A stretch of DNA of 64,000 nt from Butyrivibrio sp. NC2002 (GCF_000702265.1 NZ_KL370880.1:186001-250000); one strand, 5' to 3'. Positions 55,129 through 64,000 are shown, counted from the stretch's first letter. Notes: generated by a model not told the origin, from the sequence alone. Translations and numbers: made by a program.

Positions 55129-56886
55129 ATGCTGAAACTAAAGACAGTCAGAAACAGATTATTTCAGTTAAAGAAATATCAAAAGCCTATGGAAGTATGG
55201 CTTTTTCCGATCATATTGCTCTTATATCCCCTTTTTGGAGTATCTCAGGGAATAGATATTTCAGATACCACCTATAGCCTTGGCAATTATATATATAGTG
55301 ATGCTCTTGATCCTATGTGGTTTCTTGCAACTTTTATTCCGAATGTACTTGGTAAATTCCTTACATTCCTTCCCGGAAAAGGCAGTATGCTTGCAATGAA
55401 TTTCTACTGCACTTTTATTATCAGCATCACCGCACTTGTGGCATATTATATGCTGCAAAGATGGATCCCGGGCTGGATGACATTTCTTGGAGAGATGATT
55501 GCAGAGAGCCTTTGCTGGTGCCCGAGGGTTATTCTGTACAACTATCTGACATATTTGTTTTTTACACTCGGAGTTCTTCTCATGCTCCATGCGATGACGG
55601 ACTATGAGATAAAAAGATGGAAGTTTGTTTTGGCGGGAGCCTGCCTTGGACTTAATGTCATGGTGAGATTTCCCAACGTGCTTGAATGTGCTCTTATATT
55701 ATCACTTCTTTATTATGAGATAATTCATAAGAGAGATTTACAGGAGATTTCAAGAAAGTTTTTTGACTGCGTTTTGGGCTATATTTTAGGAGCTGCTATT
55801 CCGCTTCTCTTTATCTGCGTGCTTTATCGATTTTCATCATATATGGGAATGATCTCATCCCTTTTTGAAGTGAGCAGGAATGCTTCCGATTATTCATCGG
55901 GCGGGATGATAATGTCTGTGCTTTTTGCATGGATCAGAAGCTTTTCAAATATGATAATCATGATTCCCTGTATGTTTGCTTCAGCGATCCTTCTACTTAT
56001 GTACAGAGGAAGGTTTTACTGGATAAAAAGGATCGTATATATCGGCGGACTATTTGTGCTGATGTATTATTACTACAACAGAGGCGTCATCACAAGGACA
56101 TATTCCTACTATAATTCCATGTTTGAAATATCACAGATGTTTCTTATATTCGGAATGGTATTTTTGCTTATAGGACTTACTCCTTATATTCATGGGCAGG
56201 CATCTGAGAGATCGCTTTGCCTTGCAGCTCTTTTGATAATTATCATCACACCTCTTGGAAGCAATAATTATACATACCCTGTAATAAACAATCTTTTCAT
56301 TGTTGCTCCGGTTATTTTGTGGATGTTCAGGAGAGTTAGGCAGGCAGCAGGCAATAATGAGCTTCATTTTACCTGGAAAGCTATGTTTATGATGATACTT
56401 ACCGTCCTGTGTTTTCAGGGAGGAATGTTCCACTTAAATTACAGCTTCGTTGATGGAGTTGACGGTACAAAGAGGGATGTACTTATAGGATCAAGCGAGA
56501 TACCAAGAGCAGGAGGAATGCACACAACTCCCGCTAATGCTGATTCTGTATGCAGTGTGTACGACTATCTTGATGATAACGACCTCACAGACAAGAAGCT
56601 TCTTCAGTTTGGAAAAGCTCCGGGATTTTCATATCTCTTTGATATGGAACCTGCAATATTTACCACATGGCCGGATCTTGATTCTAATTCTACTGAGAAG
56701 TTTAGTGAAGCACTTGAAAATGTAGAAGAAAGTGACCTGCCTGTTATCATCATCAATTTCGACTTTGAAGGCGAAGTCCACGCTGGGGAGAAATATGAGA
56801 TTTTATTAGACTTTATGGACAGGTTTGGGTATAATGAAGTCTTTGAGAATGGCAGGTTCGGAATTATGGTTCCGGATGCTATGTGA
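55129..56886 (+). CDS. Polytopic membrane protein, putative GT-C glycosyltransferase
   Basis: Membrane protein of 585 residues with about ten to eleven hydrophobic spans and a soluble C-terminal domain (about 450-585). The first large loop after span one begins GIDISDTTYSLGNY; acidic residues here are typical of the metal/substrate site in GT-C enzymes that use polyprenyl-phosphate sugars. GGGGATAAGTAG precedes the ATG. GtrA follows with its start at 56913. A GtrC-like role (moving a flipped sugar onto a growing glycan outside) is inferred from the pairing with GtrA and a GtrB-like enzyme. Wzy-type polymerase is another option. Confidence 0.65.
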   Translation: MLKLKTVRNRLFQLKKYQKPMEVWLFPIILLLYPLFGVSQGIDISDTTYSLGNYIYSDALDPMWFLATFIPNVLGKFLTFLPGKGSMLAMNFYCTFIISITALVAYYMLQRWIPGWMTFLGEMIAESLCWCPRVILYNYLTYLFFTLGVLLMLHAMTDYEIKRWKFVLAGACLGLNVMVRFPNVLECALILSLLYYEIIHKRDLQEISRKFFDCVLGYILGAAIPLLFICVLYRFSSYMGMISSLFEVSRNASDYSSGGMIMSVLFAWIRSFSNMIIMIPCMFASAILLLMYRGRFYWIKRIVYIGGLFVLMYYYYNRGVITRTYSYYNSMFEISQMFLIFGMVFLLIGLTPYIHGQASERSLCLAALLIIIITPLGSNNYTYPVINNLFIVAPVILWMFRRVRQAAGNNELHFTWKAMFMMILTVLCFQGGMFHLNYSFVDGVDGTKRDVLIGSSEIPRAGGMHTTPANADSVCSVYDYLDDNDLTDKKLLQFGKAPGFSYLFDMEPAIFTTWPDLDSNSTEKFSEALENVEESDLPVIIINFDFEGEVHAGEKYEILLDFMDRFGYNEVFENGRFGIMVPDAM

Positions 56887-56912
56887 TATTTGTTTTATTG
56901 AAAAGAGGAGTT

Positions 56913-57380
56913 ATGAATAATTTATTACAACAGATAATGAAGTTTGGACTTGTAGGAGTATTTTGCTTTTTTGTAGACTACTTTTTGTATCTTTTTGCAA
57001 ATCTGATATTTGAGAAATCGGGAATTGCCGCTATTTTTACCGGATATTATCTTATTTCCGCATTTATCGGATTTACGGTTTCGGTAGTCGTAAACTATAT
57101 TCTCAGCTTCAAGTTCGTATTTGTAAGACGTGATGACATGAGCAGAAAAAAGGAATTTTTCATTTTCCTTGTGCTTAGCATCATAGGTCTTGGGCTCAAT
57201 GAACTGTGCCTTTACGTTGGAATCGACCTTATATATATGAATTGGGGCTTCCTTCAGAGTATAATGAGTGAAGGATTTGCCAAGAATCTGTTCTTCAAAT
57301 TCGGGGCAACAGGCATTGTTATGGTATATAACTTCGTTACAAGAAAGATTTTCCTTGAGCAAAAGGAAGAAAAGAACTGA
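56913..57380 (+). CDS. GtrA-family flippase-like membrane protein
   Basis: Small four-span protein of 155 residues from ATG 56913, with AAGAGGAG just upstream; the GTG at 56883 has no ribosome site. The opening QIMKFGLVGVFCFFVDYFLY is the GtrA signature, then VVNYILSFKFVFV and the final FGATGIVMVYNFVTRKIF. GtrA proteins are thought to flip undecaprenyl-phosphate-linked monosaccharides to the outside. The GtrB-like loader is encoded at 60897. Confidence 0.92.
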   Translation: MNNLLQQIMKFGLVGVFCFFVDYFLYLFANLIFEKSGIAAIFTGYYLISAFIGFTVSVVVNYILSFKFVFVRRDDMSRKKEFFIFLVLSIIGLGLNELCLYVGIDLIYMNWGFLQSIMSEGFAKNLFFKFGATGIVMVYNFVTRKIFLEQKEEKN

Positions 57381-57431
57381 CTTTGCAAGCAAAATCCTTT
57401 TTTATCATAAGAATATGGCAGGTGATGCGAT

Positions 57432-58568
57432 ATGAGAATCAATTTTAATGTTCCGCCCTATACGGGAAAGGAAATGGATTATATCAAAATATGCGTTGAA
57501 AATCAGAAGATTTGCGGCGACGGTGAATTTACCAGGAAGGATAATGAGTTTTTTGAGAAAAAAACCGGAGTAGCCAAGTGCCTTCTTACAACTTCATGTA
57601 CACATGCGACCGAGATGTCGGCAATCCTTGCAGGGATAAAAGAGGGTGATGAAGTCATCATGCCTTCTTATACCTTTGTATCGACTGCCAATGCTTTTGT
57701 ACTAAGAGGCGCCAAGGTTGTATTTGTCGATATCAGACCTGATACAATGAATATCGATGAGAACCTTATTGAGGATGCTATCACAGAAAAGACAAGAGCG
57801 ATCGTTCCTGTTCATTATGCAGGCGTTGGCTGTGAGATGGATACAATCATGGATATTGCAAAGAGGCATAACCTTTTTGTAATAGAGGATGCGGCTCAGG
57901 GTGTTATGGCAACATATAAGGGCAAACCGCTGGGAGCGATCGGCGATTTTGGTAATTACAGCTTCCATGAGACAAAGAATTACAGTATGGGAGAAGGCGG
58001 TGCTCTTTTACTAAGAGATGAGACCTATGTAAATGATGCGATAATCATCAGAGAGAAGGGTACTAACAGAACCCTCTATCAGCTTGGCAAGGTTGATAAA
58101 TATACATGGCTTCAGCCCGGTTCTTCATATCTTCCAAGTGATATGAATGCGGCTTATCTCTATGCTCAGCTTCAGATGGCAGATGAGATCAATGACAGAA
58201 GAATGGATCATTATAACAGATATTATGAGGCATTTAGAGATATGGCGGATGCCGGACTTATTGAGCTTCCGCATGTTCCAAAGGAATGTGTTCATAACGC
58301 GCACATGTTCTACATAAAATGTAAAGATCAGGAGGAGAGAGCAGGACTTATAGGTCACCTTAAGTCCAACGACATCCTTCCTGCGTCACATTATGTACCA
58401 CTTCATTCGTCTGCAGCCGGACTTAAGTACAGTAGATTCCACGGTGAGGACAGATACACCACTAAGGAGAGCTTAAGACTTTTAAGACTTCCTATGTACT
58501 ATAGTCTTACGGACGAGGATCTGGATGAAGTCGTTATGAGAGTTAAGGAATTTTATAAGGCATTGTAG
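57432..58568 (+). CDS. dTDP-4-amino-4,6-dideoxygalactose transaminase (RffA/WecE/FdtB type)
   Basis: DegT-family PLP enzyme of 378 residues. The PLP lysine is K182 in SFHETKNYSMGEGGALLL, a block specific to the RffA/WecE group; the partner aspartate is D153 (VIEDAAQGVMA). INFNVPPYTGKEMDYI and CGDGEFTRKDNEFFEK at the N-terminus and the late HMFYIKCKD also match RffA. The product would be dTDP-Fuc4N from dTDP-4-keto-6-deoxyglucose. The rml genes for the precursor are not in the window. A GNAT gene follows two genes downstream and could acetylate the amino sugar, as WecD does in E. coli. Confidence 0.9.
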   Translation: MRINFNVPPYTGKEMDYIKICVENQKICGDGEFTRKDNEFFEKKTGVAKCLLTTSCTHATEMSAILAGIKEGDEVIMPSYTFVSTANAFVLRGAKVVFVDIRPDTMNIDENLIEDAITEKTRAIVPVHYAGVGCEMDTIMDIAKRHNLFVIEDAAQGVMATYKGKPLGAIGDFGNYSFHETKNYSMGEGGALLLRDETYVNDAIIIREKGTNRTLYQLGKVDKYTWLQPGSSYLPSDMNAAYLYAQLQMADEINDRRMDHYNRYYEAFRDMADAGLIELPHVPKECVHNAHMFYIKCKDQEERAGLIGHLKSNDILPASHYVPLHSSAAGLKYSRFHGEDRYTTKESLRLLRLPMYYSLTDEDLDEVVMRVKEFYKAL

Positions 58569-58575
58569 TTTTGAT

Positions 58576-60384
58576 ATGAAAAAAAAGAGAAGTATTTTTA
58601 ACTACAACTTTATAATTACAGGTCTCATGGTCACTTGTTTATTTGTGATCGTGGGACTTTTGTACGATTATTTCTTCGATCTGAATGATGATGTTTTAAT
58701 GAAGGATATTCTTTCGGGCATCTATACAGGAACACCGGAGGGGCACAACATTCAGATGCAATATCCGATCAGTTTTGCTATCAGCCTTTTTTATAAGGTG
58801 TACAGAGGCATAGACTGGTATGGAATCTACCTTGTGGCATGCCAGTTTGTGAGTATATTTGTGATAACGGAATTTGTCACAGGCTTTTGTGCAAAAAAGA
58901 AAACAGCTGCCGTGCTTGGAATTATCGCGGTATTATCTGTTATGGCACTTATGACAGGACATCTTGCGATAGTTCAGTATACGTATGCTGTCGGCCTTAT
59001 GTGTTCTGCGGCAGCAGTTTTGTTTGCGCAAAGAAGAGATGCTCTCGCAGTGATAATGGTAGTCATTTCCTTCCTCACAAGATCTGAGATGACGCTCTTG
59101 ATGCTTCCTTTTGTTTTGCTTGTTATCTTTTACAGATATATAGAGAACAGGAAAGAAAAAGGCGAGTTTAAAAGAAACGCGAAAGTAATCATCATAATGG
59201 CTGCATGTATAGCAGTTCAGGTACTTTTGCATAACGCAGGCTACTCAGACCCTGACTGGCAGAAGTTCTATGATTTTTTTGATGCAAGAACTGATGTGTA
59301 TGATTTCTATCAGATTCCCGGATATGAGGAAAACAGGGCATTTTATGATGAGATAGGACTATCGGAGAGCGAATACGATCTTCTTGTAAATTACAATTTT
59401 GGAATAGATGAATATATCGATTCCGAGATCATGGAAAAGATAGCAGAGTACTCAAAACAGATAAAGGTTTCTGAACCTCTGGGAAGCAGAGTAAAACGCG
59501 TCCTTCCTTTATATTTATACAGACTAAGATATGTGGCATTTCCGAAATCTTTTGAATATCCGATGACTGATGCTCCGTGGAATATAGCTGCAGGATTGTT
59601 ATATGTTATTTGTTTTGCGCTTATCATCATCACCAAAAAGTACAGCAGAACTTTTTGGGGGAATTTCCTGGCCGCTGCAGGCAGGCTTTTGATACTGTTT
59701 GGCGGAAGAAGTCTTATCTGGATGTATATTCTTGTGAGGGAGAGAGACCCTATCAGGATAACGCATTCACTTTATCTTATTGAGATAGTGGTTCTTCTTT
59801 GCCTTATCAAAATATGCATTGTGTCTTATTTTGAAAATGAGGATGTAAAAAAGAACACAAAAAATGCAGTACGGAAAACTGCGGCTATTTATCTGGCAGT
59901 ATCCTGCGCTTTATGTATTGTCTTTATTCCCGCGCAGCATAAGGTTACGGAATCAGAGGTTAAGGGAAGAGAGCAGTACAACAGAGCTTATAAAGAATTG
60001 GAAGCTTTTTTCAGAGAGCATCCGGATAATTTTTATTATGTAGATGTCTATACCTCTGTTGCCTATGATGCATCAGGATATACATATTCACAGAAGATGT
60101 TTGATGATGTGGACAACAGCGCAGCTAACTGGGTTATCATGGGAGGTTGGGCATCAAAGAGCCCCGCAGAACAGGAAAAGCTAGAGCTTTTTGATCAGGG
60201 CGATGATATGGAGAGCGGAATCCTTCTTGATAACTCATTTGTAGTAGCAGACAAAGATGAGGCACCTTGGTGGATCATCAATTACTACGCTGACAGCGAT
60301 ACAGAGGTTTCGCTAAATCCTGTAAATGAAGTTGCGGGAGAGTTCACAATTTGGGAGGTTAGATCAGCTAATGGACATTCTTAA
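58576..60384 (+). CDS. Polytopic membrane protein, putative GT-C type
   Basis: Membrane protein of 602 residues. It has a first span at about 11-33, a loop with an acidic pair typical of GT-C enzymes (YFFDLNDDVLMKDIL), about eight more spans up to about 455, and an extracytoplasmic C-terminal domain (about 460-602). It begins 8 bp after the transaminase gene with no clear ribosome site, suggesting translational coupling. Sequence is not obviously similar to the polytopic protein at 55129, but the plan is the same. Function is not known; an outside-acting glycosyltransferase is the best guess from context. Confidence 0.6.
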   Translation: MKKKRSIFNYNFIITGLMVTCLFVIVGLLYDYFFDLNDDVLMKDILSGIYTGTPEGHNIQMQYPISFAISLFYKVYRGIDWYGIYLVACQFVSIFVITEFVTGFCAKKKTAAVLGIIAVLSVMALMTGHLAIVQYTYAVGLMCSAAAVLFAQRRDALAVIMVVISFLTRSEMTLLMLPFVLLVIFYRYIENRKEKGEFKRNAKVIIIMAACIAVQVLLHNAGYSDPDWQKFYDFFDARTDVYDFYQIPGYEENRAFYDEIGLSESEYDLLVNYNFGIDEYIDSEIMEKIAEYSKQIKVSEPLGSRVKRVLPLYLYRLRYVAFPKSFEYPMTDAPWNIAAGLLYVICFALIIITKKYSRTFWGNFLAAAGRLLILFGGRSLIWMYILVRERDPIRITHSLYLIEIVVLLCLIKICIVSYFENEDVKKNTKNAVRKTAAIYLAVSCALCIVFIPAQHKVTESEVKGREQYNRAYKELEAFFREHPDNFYYVDVYTSVAYDASGYTYSQKMFDDVDNSAANWVIMGGWASKSPAEQEKLELFDQGDDMESGILLDNSFVVADKDEAPWWIINYYADSDTEVSLNPVNEVAGEFTIWEVRSANGHS

Positions 60385-60889
60385 AGGGAAAAAGGTGTTC
60401 CTTAGACCCATTACTTATGATGACACGCAGAAGATAGTTGAGTGGAGAAATAACCCAAGGGTAAGGAATAATTTTATATACCGCGAGGTTTTTACAAAGA
60501 GCGGACATGAGCAGTGGATGAAGTCAAAGGTTGAAACAGGTGATGTAATCCAGCTCATAATATGCGAAAATGAAGGGGCAAGACCTGTTGGCAGTGTCTA
60601 TCTAAGAGATATTGACAGGGCTAAGAAGGAAGCTGAATACGGCATTTTTATCGGCGAAGATGATGCAATAGGAAAAGGCTACGGAAACGAAGCAGCAAGC
60701 CTTATGTGTGCTTATGCCCGTGATGAAGTCCTGATAAACAGACTTATCCTCAGGGTCTTTAAAGACAATGAGGCGGCAAGAAAAAGCTATGAGCATGCAG
60801 GCTTTCGTTTTTTACAGGATCTTGATAATGTGGAATGCTCCGACGGAGAAATTAAAGATATGCTCCTGATGGAAAATAAACTTAGATAA
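60371..60889 (+). CDS. GNAT-family N-acetyltransferase (WecD- or PseH-like role)
   Basis: Acetyltransferase of 172 residues from ATG 60371, overlapping the previous gene by 14 bp; the frame extends upstream to 60326 inside that gene, but MDILKGKKVFLRPITYDD is the natural family start. The acetyl-CoA motif is IGKGYGNEAASLMCAYA (the Q/RxxGxG/A equivalent is G-K-G-Y-G), and NEAARKSYEHAGF is the conserved end. The best-supported role is acetylation of a sugar amine. It could act on dTDP-Fuc4N from the adjacent RffA-type enzyme (WecD role), or supply the PseH step missing from the pse operon. Protein acetylation of the RimJ type cannot be excluded. Confidence 0.8.
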   Translation: MDILKGKKVFLRPITYDDTQKIVEWRNNPRVRNNFIYREVFTKSGHEQWMKSKVETGDVIQLIICENEGARPVGSVYLRDIDRAKKEAEYGIFIGEDDAIGKGYGNEAASLMCAYARDEVLINRLILRVFKDNEAARKSYEHAGFRFLQDLDNVECSDGEIKDMLLMENKLR

Positions 60890-60896
60890 ATAGTGG

Positions 60897-61862
60897 ATGA
60901 AAAATATGAAAAACAAACTGGTCAGTTTTATCATTCCGTGCTATCGCTCGGAGAAAACAATTGAAGATGTGATCTGTGAGATCGAGGGTGCAATGGATAT
61001 GCTGGTTTTATACAGCTATGAGATCATCCTCATAAATGACTGCTCACCGGACAATACCTGGGACAAAATATGTGAAATAGTAAAAAGACATGAAGAAGTA
61101 AGGGGCTATAGCCTGTCCAGAAACTTTGGTCAGCATGCAGCTCTGATGGCCGGCTTTAATAAGGCAAAGGGCGATATAATCGTATGCCTTGATGATGATG
61201 GTCAGACGCCTGCGGATGAAGTCGGAAAGCTTCTTTACCAGATTGAGATGGGCGCAGATGTAGTATATGCAAGATATCAGCACAAGAAACACAATCTGTT
61301 CAGGAACTTCGGTTCTGCTATGAATGAATGGATGGCACATGTGATGCTTGGAAAGCCCAAGGATCTTATGGTATCAAGCTATTTTGCTGCAAGAAGATAT
61401 GTTGTTGATGAGATGGTAAAGTACAAGAGCTCCTATCCCTACGTAATAGGACTTGTTCTTAGAACAACCAGGAAAATAGTGAATGTGGATGTAAACCACA
61501 GAGCTAGAAACGTAGGTACAAGCGGATATACCTTTGCCAAACTCATGGGACTTTGGGTAAACGGATTTACGGCTTTTAGCATAAAGCCTCTTAGAATAGG
61601 TACTCTCGTAGGCGGAATATTTGCAGCACTTGGATTTTTATACGGAATATATACCATAATCAAAAAGCTCATGTATCCTGACCTTCCCATAACCGGATTC
61701 AGCGCTCTTATGACAGCCGTTGTGTTTATGGGCGGAATGCTCATGATCATGGTGGGACTTGCAGGAGAATACATCGGCAGAATATATATTTCGCAGAATA
61801 ACAATCCGCAGTATGTAATACGTGATGAGGTGGAACATGCCGCAAAAGAAGAAGCAGAGTAA
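60897..61862 (+). CDS. GtrB/ArnC-like polyprenyl-phosphate glycosyltransferase
   Basis: GT2 enzyme of 321 residues that would load a sugar onto undecaprenyl phosphate. LVSFIIPCYRSEKTIEDVI, ILINDCSPDNTWD and the metal motif VCLDDDGQTPADE are followed by SRNFGQHAALMAGF-like acceptor residues. Two C-terminal spans lie at about 236-258 and 268-292, the diagnostic layout of GtrB, ArnC and DPM-like proteins. Start is ATG 60897 or ATG 60906; neither has a strong ribosome site. It would supply GtrA at 56913 with substrate. Confidence 0.88.
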   Translation: MKNMKNKLVSFIIPCYRSEKTIEDVICEIEGAMDMLVLYSYEIILINDCSPDNTWDKICEIVKRHEEVRGYSLSRNFGQHAALMAGFNKAKGDIIVCLDDDGQTPADEVGKLLYQIEMGADVVYARYQHKKHNLFRNFGSAMNEWMAHVMLGKPKDLMVSSYFAARRYVVDEMVKYKSSYPYVIGLVLRTTRKIVNVDVNHRARNVGTSGYTFAKLMGLWVNGFTAFSIKPLRIGTLVGGIFAALGFLYGIYTIIKKLMYPDLPITGFSALMTAVVFMGGMLMIMVGLAGEYIGRIYISQNNNPQYVIRDEVEHAAKEEAE

Positions 61863-63483
61863 GGACATGGTAATAGCTGCCCTTTTTGGGCTAGTGCTTT
61901 CTATGTCACTTGTCTTTGGGTATCAGCTTGAAAAATACGATCACCTTATTTTTGCAGATAAACGAATATATATATTGATTCCTGTTCTGGCAGCAGTGAT
62001 CGCCTTTATCAGCTTCAAAAGTCTGGATTATTTTTGCGAAAAGGCAGGAATAACAGATAAGATAGGCTTAGGTAGAGGATACAACCGAAACGAGTTTATA
62101 AAAGTATGGATGATAATTGCTTTATGCCACTTTATCGTCCTTCTTGGTGTTTATCCCGGCTTTTTCGTATATGATGCACAGACAGAGGTGATGGAGGTAA
62201 TAACCAGAAGCTTTAATGCGCATCACCCTCTTCTTCATGTGCTGCTTCTTGGAGGAAGCCTTGCATTTTTTCATAAGTTTACAGGCAGCTACAATGCAGG
62301 GATATTTGCATATACATTAGTGCAGATGCTTGTTATGACGGCTATCTTTACATATATACTTTCATTTATGAAGATGCACGGTGCAGGGGAAAAACTAAGA
62401 TATGCAACGATAGCATATTTTGCAGTCTTTCCCACAATTGTCATGTACACACTGTGCTCAAGTAAGGACGGACTTTTTTCAGCATTCTTACTTCTGACGG
62501 TACTTTTTTTCATAAGATACCTTGAGTCGGGAAAGCCAAAGACCATACAAAAATACGGTAAACTCTTTTGTATAGCAGCCGCTTTAATGATGCTCTTTAG
62601 GCATAACGGTTTGTATGCATACATAGTTTTTGCCGCTATCTTTTATGTGGGATATACCTTAGCTAAAAAGAAGTTTAAAAGGAAAAAGAATCTCCTTAAG
62701 ATATTGGTGATCCCTGTTTTTATTTTCATTATTGTAAGTAAGCTTATGGAATTTTCACTTTCTGCAGAGTCGGGAGAACATCAGGAAATACTCACGGTTC
62801 CGATACAGCAGCTCGGAAGACTCTATGTATATGATAAAGAGAGCTTTTCTGAAGAAGAAAAAGAAGTTCTTTTCAGATATATCAGTGATGAGGGACTTTC
62901 ACACTACACAGGCAGATTGTCAGATATACTAAAGCTCTATTTTAATAATGAGGCTTACGAGGAGGATAAGGAGTCATTTTGGAAGCTCTGGAAAGACAAA
63001 GGCCTTTCACATCCTGTAAGCTATTTGAATTCATGGTTTTTGACTTCCTACGGATACTGGTATCCCGGAGCAGTCATAAACGTGTATAAGGGTAATACCG
63101 TTTTTACTTTTACATATGATGAGAGCTCGTACTTTGGATATGAAGTTGAAGAGCCGGGCTCAAGGCAGAGTCTTATTCCTGTGATAGATGATTTTTACAG
63201 GAAACTGTCCATAGAGAAATTCCAGCAAAATATACCGGTAATCTCACTTTTCTTTGCACCGGCAGCATACTTTTTTGCCCTGATATATATGGGGATACTT
63301 TCGGTTAAGAGAGGAAGAGGGGCTTATATAGCGCCGTTTTTACTGGTATTTATGGTTTGGCTCACTGTTCTTTTGGGACCGACCTATCTTGTTAGATATG
63401 TGGTATACCTGTGGTATATGATCCCGGTATTTATAATGTTTGCCTTTGGAAAGGATTATCCGGGTAAAGCGGAGGAGTTATGA
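61837..63483 (+). CDS. Polytopic membrane protein (DUF6020-like)
   Basis: Membrane protein of 548 residues with about twelve spans. GAGGTGG supports ATG 61837, 26 bp inside the end of the GT2 gene. Conserved-looking blocks are LLGVYPGFFVYDAQTEV, the NAHHPLLHVLLLGG histidine pair, and the LCSSKDGLFSAFLLLTVLFF and FRHNGLYAYIV segments. I associate these with the DUF6020 family found in Lachnospiraceae surface-polysaccharide loci, from memory. The acidic/His motif after the second span suggests a GT-C-like active site, but function is not established. The following gene starts in its stop codon (ATGA). Confidence 0.65.
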   Translation: MPQKKKQSKDMVIAALFGLVLSMSLVFGYQLEKYDHLIFADKRIYILIPVLAAVIAFISFKSLDYFCEKAGITDKIGLGRGYNRNEFIKVWMIIALCHFIVLLGVYPGFFVYDAQTEVMEVITRSFNAHHPLLHVLLLGGSLAFFHKFTGSYNAGIFAYTLVQMLVMTAIFTYILSFMKMHGAGEKLRYATIAYFAVFPTIVMYTLCSSKDGLFSAFLLLTVLFFIRYLESGKPKTIQKYGKLFCIAAALMMLFRHNGLYAYIVFAAIFYVGYTLAKKKFKRKKNLLKILVIPVFIFIIVSKLMEFSLSAESGEHQEILTVPIQQLGRLYVYDKESFSEEEKEVLFRYISDEGLSHYTGRLSDILKLYFNNEAYEEDKESFWKLWKDKGLSHPVSYLNSWFLTSYGYWYPGAVINVYKGNTVFTFTYDESSYFGYEVEEPGSRQSLIPVIDDFYRKLSIEKFQQNIPVISLFFAPAAYFFALIYMGILSVKRGRGAYIAPFLLVFMVWLTVLLGPTYLVRYVVYLWYMIPVFIMFAFGKDYPGKAEEL

Positions 63484-64000
63484 GAAGAAAAGTCATTTAT
63501 AAAAGTACTGCAATTAAGGCAGTAGTTATAGTGTTTGCGCTTTTGATGATCATGTCTTTGTTTCCTCTTAGGATATGGCAAAGAGATATCCCGTTTGGCG
63601 CAGAATATACAGAAGCTGAGGAAACGGTCAGCGTTAATGATTATCATGACGTGGTTCAGAAGTTTGACGCATATTACGACAGGCTCTCTTCAATCGATAT
63701 ATACGTAAACAGTGTAGAGGGCGGGGAATACCTGTCACTTGTTATTTATGATGAAAACATGCAGGAATGTTATGAAAGATACATTCATGTAGGAGAAGTT
63801 ACCGAGCCGGGATATGTGAACGTACCTTTAAAGCTTGGCATTGAAGTGGGCAAAAAGTACACACTTCTTATAAGAGGCTGCTTATCAAATGTCAGCCTTG
63901 GAATAGTAAATGATAATGACAGAACGAGCGGATTTTTTAGTGATTTCGCATACCATGATACAGGAGTGCAGGGAAAGCATCTTCTTATGGGGCTTCATTA
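63480..64000 (+). CDS. Membrane-anchored protein, cut by window end, function unknown
   Basis: The frame starts at ATG 63480 (GGAGGAG upstream, ATGA overlap with the preceding stop) and remains open to the last base, so at least 173 residues are encoded and the 3' end is outside. A basic N-terminus (MRRKVIYKSTAIK) and one membrane span (about 13-30) are followed by an extracytoplasmic region that reads as a beta-sandwich (SIDIYVNSVEGGEYLSLVIY, KLGIEVGKKYTLLIRG). I do not recognise the family. Tight coupling with the DUF6020-like gene suggests a partner role in the same glycan pathway. Confidence 0.75.
   Translation, partial: MRRKVIYKSTAIKAVVIVFALLMIMSLFPLRIWQRDIPFGAEYTEAEETVSVNDYHDVVQKFDAYYDRLSSIDIYVNSVEGGEYLSLVIYDENMQECYERYIHVGEVTEPGYVNVPLKLGIEVGKKYTLLIRGCLSNVSLGIVNDNDRTSGFFSDFAYHDTGVQGKHLLMGLH

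Overview
The window reads as a chromosomal segment of a low-to-moderate G+C Gram-positive anaerobe of the Clostridia. Lachnospiraceae of the Butyrivibrio type is the most likely assignment. The clues are the order of the str/rpo genes, the codon use of the ribosomal proteins, LCP and sortase-like surface proteins, Fe-S aldo/keto reductase and radical SAM enzymes typical of strict anaerobes, a GH2 beta-mannosidase, and flagellum-linked genes (FliD-like, pseudaminic acid). The genus is an inference, not something the sequence proves.

Layout. (1) 1-6.3 kb: an exopolysaccharide/capsule locus with a CpsB/CapC phosphatase (cut by the window edge), a Wzz-type adaptor, a CpsD tyrosine kinase, an Ig-like membrane protein, an LCP ligase, a sortase-B-fold lipoprotein without catalytic residues, a small secreted protein and the initiating sugar-phosphate transferase. 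(2) 6.3-12 kb: a metabolic patch with Fe-S aldo/keto reductase, AmrS-like radical SAM protein, Nudix hydrolase and UDP-galactopyranose mutase, then a reverse-strand FliD-like gene with a CsrA-like leader hairpin. (3) 12-30 kb: the transcription/translation block rpmG-secE-nusG-rplK-rplA, a CapA-family gene, rplJ-rplL behind an L10 leader, rpoB-rpoC, rpsL, rpsG-fusA and tuf. (4) 30-36 kb: cardiolipin synthase, a shikimate-kinase-like protein, a reverse-strand 3-hydroxyacyl-CoA dehydrogenase and beta-mannosidase. (5) 36-42.8 kb: a CMP-pseudaminic acid operon pseB-pseC-pseF-pseI-pseG followed by an ATP-grasp ligase, with no pseH in place. (6) 42.8-49.7 kb: an MMPL/RND transporter translationally coupled to a 1189-residue surface protein in which GLUG-like repeats are split by a long helical region, then a small secreted fibronectin-like protein. 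(7) 49.7-64 kb: a glycan-transfer operon with two sugar aminotransferases, a GT2, a sialyltransferase-like GT-B enzyme, an ABC exporter, GtrA, a GtrB-like GT2, three large polytopic proteins, a GNAT acetyltransferase and a final gene cut by the window end.

How it fits together. Regions 1, 5 and 7 look like one surface-glycan economy: nucleotide sugars (UDP-Galf, CMP-Pse, probably dTDP-Fuc4N(Ac)) are made, transferred in the cytoplasm or loaded on undecaprenyl phosphate, flipped by the ABC exporter and GtrA, and added outside by polytopic transferases; LCP-type ligation would anchor the polymer. The most unusual items are the active-site-less sortase-fold lipoprotein, the MMPL plus split-repeat surface protein pair, the pse operon with an ATP-grasp ligase where pseH is missing, the sialyltransferase-like enzyme downstream of it, and the AGGA-loop hairpin ahead of the FliD-like gene. 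No CRISPR array, insertion sequence, integrase, tRNA or rRNA was seen.
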